DNA of 64,000 nt from Streptomyces sp. NBC_00259 (GTDB taxonomy: Bacteria > Actinomycetota > Actinomycetes > Streptomycetales > Streptomycetaceae), in the NCBI RefSeq assembly GCF_036181745.1, contig NZ_CP108080.1, positions 5,955,501 through 6,019,500 of the forward strand. Reading direction: 5' to 3'. Positions 61,870-64,000 of the stretch are shown piece by piece (positions within the stretch are counted from its first letter, which is position 1; every line of letters starts with the position of its first letter). A program made the translations under genes and the position numbers. The notes under the pieces are model-generated. The model was not told where the DNA came from. It saw only the letters and a program-made list of their open reading frames with translations, and searched no databases.

Positions 61870-63801
61870 TCAGCCCGTCGCGCGGACGGTTGCGGACAGC
61901 AGCGCCGACAGGTCGTCGGCGAGGATGCGCAGTCCGTCCTCGGACAGGAGCGACTCCGGGTGGAACTGTGTCGAACGCAGCCGCTCGCCGCGCAGCGCGT
62001 GGACCTCGCCGCTGTCCGGGTCCCGGCTGACATCGATGCCCTCGGGGACCTGGGGTGCGCTCAGGCGATCGGCGGGGGAGAGGGCCGCGTAGGTGTTGTA
62101 GAAGCCGAGCCCGGCCGGGCTGCCGAACAGGTCGATCACCCGCCGGACCCCCTGGTTGGGCGGGTTCTTGCGGATCAGCTCGAGCCCGAGTTCCGCGCAG
62201 AGCACCTGGTGTCCGAGGCATACCGCCAGCAACGGCCGCCGCTCGGCCAGGAGTTCGCGGACGGTGCGGCGCAGGGCGGCGATCTTCGGGTGGTTCCGCT
62301 CGCGCGGGTCGCCGGGGCCGGGGCCCACGATCACGAGGTCGTGGCCGGCCGGTTCGTACGACTCGTCGAAGCGCCGGACGATGACGCGCAGGCCCAGGGC
62401 GAGGAGTTGGTGGGCGAGCATCGCGGTGAAGGTGTCCTCACCGTCGATCAGCAGGACCCGCCGGCCGGCCAACACCTCCCGGTGGCCACGGTGCGCCTCC
62501 TCGTCGAACGGGTCCAGCCAGAACCGGGCGAGGGTCCGGTTGCGGTCCGCCAGGGCGCTGAGGACCGCGGGGTCCGCGGCGAGCGCGGGGCCCTCGGCCG
62601 CTCCCTGCTCGACGCCGCCGTGCAGGGCCTGGAGCACCGCCGCCGCCTTGGCGCGGGTCTCGGCGACCTCGGAGCCGGGGTCGGAGTGGCGCACCAGTGT
62701 CGCGCCCACGCCGATCCGCAGCCGGGAGCGCGCGTCGATGTCGGCGCAGCGGATGAGTACCGCGGAGTCCATCCGCCTGGTGCCGGCCCCGTCCCTGCCG
62801 ATCACGGCGAGCACCCCGCTGTAGTAGGCGCGGCCCTCGGTCTCGTACCGGTTGATGACCCGGCAGGCGTTCTCCAGCGGGCTGCCCGTGACGGTGGGCA
62901 CGAACATCGTCTCGCGCAGGATCTCGCCCACCTCCAGCGTGGTGCGCCCGCTGAGGTGGTACTCGGTGTGGGCCAGCCGCGTCATCTGCCGCAGGTACGG
63001 TCCCTCCGTGCGGACCCCGGGTTCGCAGATGCGCGCCATCATCTTCAGCTCTTCGTCGACGACCATGTACAGCTCGTCGGTCTCCTTGGGGTCCGCGAGG
63101 AAGCGGAGCGTCCCTGGGACGGTGGGGCCGGCGGCGGGATAGCGGTAGGTGCCGCTGATCGGGGTCATGGTGACGGTGCCGTCGTTCAGTGCGACGTGCC
63201 GCTCAGGGGTGGCGCCCACCAGGGTGCGCGTCCCCGTGTGGACGAGGAAGGTCCAGTACGCACCGGCCTCACCGGCCAGCAGGCGACGGAACACCGTCAA
63301 CGCGGCCTCGGTGGGAGGCCCCTGGACCGTGGCGACGAAGGAGCGCTTGATCACGAAGTTCGCGCCCTCGCCGCGCCCGATCTCCTCGCTCATGATCTTG
63401 CGGACGATGGTCTCGTACTCGGCGTCGTCGGTGTCGAAGCCGGCGTCGGCCAGCTCGAAGGGCCGGTCGGGGACGGTGGCCAGCGTCTCCTCGACGCTCA
63501 GCCTGGTCTGCTCGTCCACCGTCATCGCGAGCAGCGGAGTGCCGTCGTCCTGGTGCGCGTAACCGCGCTCCGCTATCTGACGGTACGGAACCAGCACCAC
63601 CAGATCGTGCCGGCCGTCGGTGCTGTGCGACGGCGGGCCCGACGGCAGCGGCAGATCGCCCAGACCCGGAACCTCCGTGACGTCCCCGAGCAGGAGCTCG
63701 ACGTCGTCGTGGCCCGCGGAATGCGGCCGGTGGAGCAGGGCGAACGGCGGTGCGTCGGGACTCAACAGGGCGTGCAGACGTGCCGTATTCATCTCACTCA
63801 C
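61870..63801 (-). CDS. phzE: PhzE-like ADIC/anthranilate synthase (fused TrpE-TrpG)
   Basis: 643 residues, close to the length of phenazine PhzE. Residues ~1-420 form the chorismate-binding domain (MTPISGTYRYP, DELYMVVDEELKMMARIC, VTGSPLENACRVINRYE, GVGATLVRHSDPGSE). Residues ~435-640 form a class-I glutamine amidotransferase domain (VIVGPGPGDP, nucleophile Cys in AVCLGHQVLC, catalytic STQFHPES). Such fused proteins convert chorismate and glutamine-derived ammonia to 2-amino-2-deoxyisochorismate or anthranilate for phenazines, enediynes and similar products. GTG at 63801 follows GGGGAG. The rest of the cluster presumably lies beyond the right edge. Confidence 0.87.
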   Translation of the reverse strand: MSEMNTARLHALLSPDAPPFALLHRPHSAGHDDVELLLGDVTEVPGLGDLPLPSGPPSHSTDGRHDLVVLVPYRQIAERGYAHQDDGTPLLAMTVDEQTRLSVEETLATVPDRPFELADAGFDTDDAEYETIVRKIMSEEIGRGEGANFVIKRSFVATVQGPPTEAALTVFRRLLAGEAGAYWTFLVHTGTRTLVGATPERHVALNDGTVTMTPISGTYRYPAAGPTVPGTLRFLADPKETDELYMVVDEELKMMARICEPGVRTEGPYLRQMTRLAHTEYHLSGRTTLEVGEILRETMFVPTVTGSPLENACRVINRYETEGRAYYSGVLAVIGRDGAGTRRMDSAVLIRCADIDARSRLRIGVGATLVRHSDPGSEVAETRAKAAAVLQALHGGVEQGAAEGPALAADPAVLSALADRNRTLARFWLDPFDEEAHRGHREVLAGRRVLLIDGEDTFTAMLAHQLLALGLRVIVRRFDESYEPAGHDLVIVGPGPGDPRERNHPKIAALRRTVRELLAERRPLLAVCLGHQVLCAELGLELIRKNPPNQGVRRVIDLFGSPAGLGFYNTYAALSPADRLSAPQVPEGIDVSRDPDSGEVHALRGERLRSTQFHPESLLSEDGLRILADDLSALLSATVRATG

Positions 63802-63836
63802 GAGAACTCCCCGGAAACTCGCACGGTACAGGTCAT
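63798..63836 (-). CDS. candidate 12-residue leader ORF overlapping the phzE start
   Basis: MTCTVRVSGEFS, whose TGA stop overlaps the GTG start of the phzE-like gene (GTGA). It could couple translation to the synthase gene. No ribosome binding site better than AAGAAG is present, and such a short frame can arise by chance. Confidence 0.25.
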   Translation of the reverse strand: MTCTVRVSGEFS

Positions 63837-63853
63837 GACTGCCACTTCTTGTC

Positions 63854-63958
63854 CTACTTTTCCTTCGCCTGCTTTTCCTTCGTCGGCTTTTCCTTCGTCG
63901 GCTTCTCCTGCGCCTCGATCAGCCTCGCAGTCGGGCGGCGGTGCGGGCCACTACTCAC
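63854..63958 (-). CDS. candidate small ORF with Lys/Glu repeats
   Basis: A 34-codon frame from GTG at 63958 ends with repeated KPTKEKPTKEKQAKEK, encoded by near-identical 15-bp repeats (63857-63905 on the plus strand: TTTTCCTTCGTCGGC units). It may be a leader peptide, the tail of a larger gene, or simply repetitive spacer. Confidence is low because no strong start signal is visible. Confidence 0.25.
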   Translation of the reverse strand: MSSGPHRRPTARLIEAQEKPTKEKPTKEKQAKEK

Positions 63959-64000
63959 ATGCGCCGTGATCCGCGGGCAACGAGTAGGTTGTCAACCGCT

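Noticed and set aside
1..64000. Possible CRISPR array.
   Set aside because: No regularly spaced 25-40 bp repeats were seen; the only short tandem repeats are at 61755-61815 and 63857-63905 and lack spacers.

Overview
The window is about 70% GC with strong G/C third-codon bias, Streptomyces-style regulators (LacI, TetR, MarR, PucR, ECF sigma, RheA/hsp18) and many terminators with long GC stems. It looks like a Streptomyces chromosome, probably an arm or accessory region: intact operons alternate with truncated, fused or frameshifted genes and remnants of mobile elements. No CRISPR array and no credible tRNA or rRNA was seen.

Layout. 0-2.3 kb: debris (a transglutaminase/SirB1-like gene broken at both ends, the tail of a SpaA-like surface protein, pieces of an aldehyde dehydrogenase). 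2.3-15.6 kb: a fructan-utilisation locus, with a divergent fructokinase, a LacI repressor, an Opp-type ABC importer (binding protein, two permeases, two ATPases), an intracellular GH32 fructosidase and a large Tat-exported GH32 enzyme. An IS256-family transposase tail and a second, truncated fructokinase follow. 17.5-24.6 kb: a molybdenum hydroxylase operon (CoxM/S/L-like subunits and CoxG) divergent from an XdhC maturation gene and an unusual TetR-MarR fusion regulator. 25-26.8 kb: a carboxypeptidase-regulatory-like protein and an NRPS adenylation-domain remnant. 26.9-32 kb: a second Opp-type importer with a fused double permease, preceded by a Fur/Zur-like palindrome. 32-36.4 kb: xis/int remnants, a frameshifted PucR regulator and a gabT-helicase chimera. 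36.5-44.7 kb: a complete Wadjet type II anti-plasmid operon (jetABCD). 44.8-50.9 kb: a 5'-truncated FUSC protein, PsiE, acetate kinase, two DUF2267 proteins, and hsp18/rheA with textbook RheA operators. 50.9-54.3 kb: a zone of decayed genes (CDP-alcohol phosphotransferase, RNase A-like toxin, lysozyme-like/WXG protein, M20 peptidase). 54.4-64 kb: a DUF6193 protein, an ECF sigma/anti-sigma pair, a PGRP amidase, a secreted protein, and an MFS exporter next to a PhzE-like ADIC/anthranilate synthase.

The most unusual structural signal is a set of three same-orientation copies (near 1.3, 17.1 and 25.7 kb) of a ~350 bp module. Each has a conserved core resembling the 3' end of a TrmA/RlmD-family methyltransferase gene. 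Pairs of TGACGCTC arms spaced exactly 11 bp flank the core. Copies 2 and 3 carry arms on both sides and copy 1 only on the right, the pattern expected of tyrosine-recombinase attachment sites in a tandem array. The fructan locus lies between sites 1 and 2, and the Mo-hydroxylase locus between sites 2 and 3.
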